Below, piece after piece: positions 30,171 to 30,963 of a stretch of 30,963 nucleotides of DNA. The translations under genes and the position numbers were made by a program. Numbering within the stretch: the first letter of the stretch is position 1; each line of letters begins with the position of its first letter. The stretch is from positions 27,820 through 58,782 of the forward strand of contig NW_003546804.1 of assembly GCF_000090795.2 (NCBI RefSeq), in the 5' to 3' direction. The notes under the pieces are model-generated. The model saw nothing but the letters and a program-made list of their open reading frames with translations. It did not search any database and was not told where the DNA came from. The stretch is from Amphimedon queenslandica. Its lineage: Eukaryota > Porifera > Demospongiae > Haplosclerida > Niphatidae.

Positions 30171-30963
30171 ATTATTATTGATATAAGCTTATTTTTATAA
30201 TTATTACTGTTATTTAGTAACCTTTAATAATTATTAAGAATAAATATCTTATTAAAATAATTCTGGTAAGGACTTGCTAAACTAAAAAAAAGAGCTAGAG
30301 AAAAAGTATAGGACACAAATTATTAATGACAGTTATTATCATAAAAAAACAAATCAGAAGCAATATTATTGTTATTATTATTATTACTATAGACCTAATA
30401 AGAGCTGTGACAAAACTAGTCCGTATCTAGAAAAAAGAAAAACAAATCACCAAAACAAACCCCAAAACCCATGCTAAAAGAAAGCCTATATAAGATCATT
30501 TAAAGAAGACCATCTGCAACAGAAGGGAGGGGAACTGTGTGGCCAACATAGCTGTGCTGTCTGTATTATTATTATTATAATTAAAATGATTGATGGTTAG
30601 AAATGCAAAAAATAAGTGACACGCAGCATGAGAAAAAAAGAACAAAAAATATTATAATTATAAAAAAAGAAAAAGGGGCCTAAGAGACAAAAAAACAATT
30701 ATGCAATAAATGAAATACAAACAATTAAGTTAGATGAAGTTATCAACAGATGCTGGCGGTGAGGGGCAAGTGATAAGTATTAATAATAATTATTGTTATT
30801 ACTCTTTGCCCAATTCTCTAGTATCTTTCCTCTAACTTGTCCTACTGCTTCATCATATATTTTGTTGTTAGCATTACCGTTATAAAAAAATCATTATCAT
30901 TATTATTACTAGAAAAGAAAGACAGTACAACACAATGAATGCACACACATGCACAGAAACAAT
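30171..30963. other. AT-rich microsatellite region, no gene
   Basis: ATT/TAA-rich stretches at 30365-30390, 30565-30590 and 30780-30800, poly-A patches, no coding signal to the window end. Confidence 0.6.

Noticed and set aside
1..30963. CRISPR array, prokaryotic operon or rRNA
   Set aside because: No regularly spaced direct repeats, no ribosome-binding-site-led operons and no rRNA-like sequence; the DNA is clearly metazoan in character.

Overview
This is animal nuclear DNA: AT-rich, with short interrupted reading frames, GT-AG-like splice signals, microsatellites and no bacterial gene organisation. The mobile-element types present (Helitron, Merlin, hAT, DIRS-like, LINE with a restriction-like endonuclease) and several uncharacterised ORF families that I associate with sponges and cnidarians suggest an early-branching marine invertebrate, most plausibly a demosponge. 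That assignment is inference. No host gene can be named with confidence; the window is essentially a graveyard of nested transposons.

Layout. 1-545 (-): decayed piece of an uncharacterised repeated ORF running off the left edge. 930-1329 (-): second such fragment. 2366-3252 (-): possible multi-exon gene of unknown function. 3480-4490 (+): broken copy of another repeated ORF. 4624-4827: 82-bp direct duplication. 4828-6240 (+): 5'-truncated, frameshifted LINE (end of reverse transcriptase plus a PD-type endonuclease region) with an AT-rich tail. 6880-7077 (+): possible first exon. 7247-11345 (-): Rep/helicase Helitron, split by a 247-bp inverted-repeat element inserted at a TA (9953-10203). 12234-12383: 150-bp foldback. 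12454-12469 (-): histone-type stem-loop. 12493-13451 (-): Merlin/IS1016-like transposase remnant. 14893-15051 (+): homeodomain-like exon. 16971-17218: element with 37-bp inverted ends. 20031-25378 (-): DIRS-like tyrosine-recombinase retrotransposon (gag, RT, RNase H, YR) with an apparent phase-matched intron. 25762-26400 (-): hAT transposase remnant. 27136-27449 and 29746-30162: two hAT-type MITEs with 8-bp target duplications. The rest is AT-rich DNA without recognisable genes.

How it fits together. Every recognised element is inactive in this copy: frameshifts, stop codons, and loss of catalytic residues (RT motif A Asp, both recombinase arginines, the Helitron Walker A). Many stops and catalytic changes are what C-to-T change at CpG would give, consistent with a methylated germline. 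The most informative structures are the spliced DIRS gag, the convergent TATA-bearing inverted repeats at 23901-23990 and 25338-25378, the restorable empty site inside the Helitron, and the histone-type stem-loop 24 bases past the Merlin stop codon.
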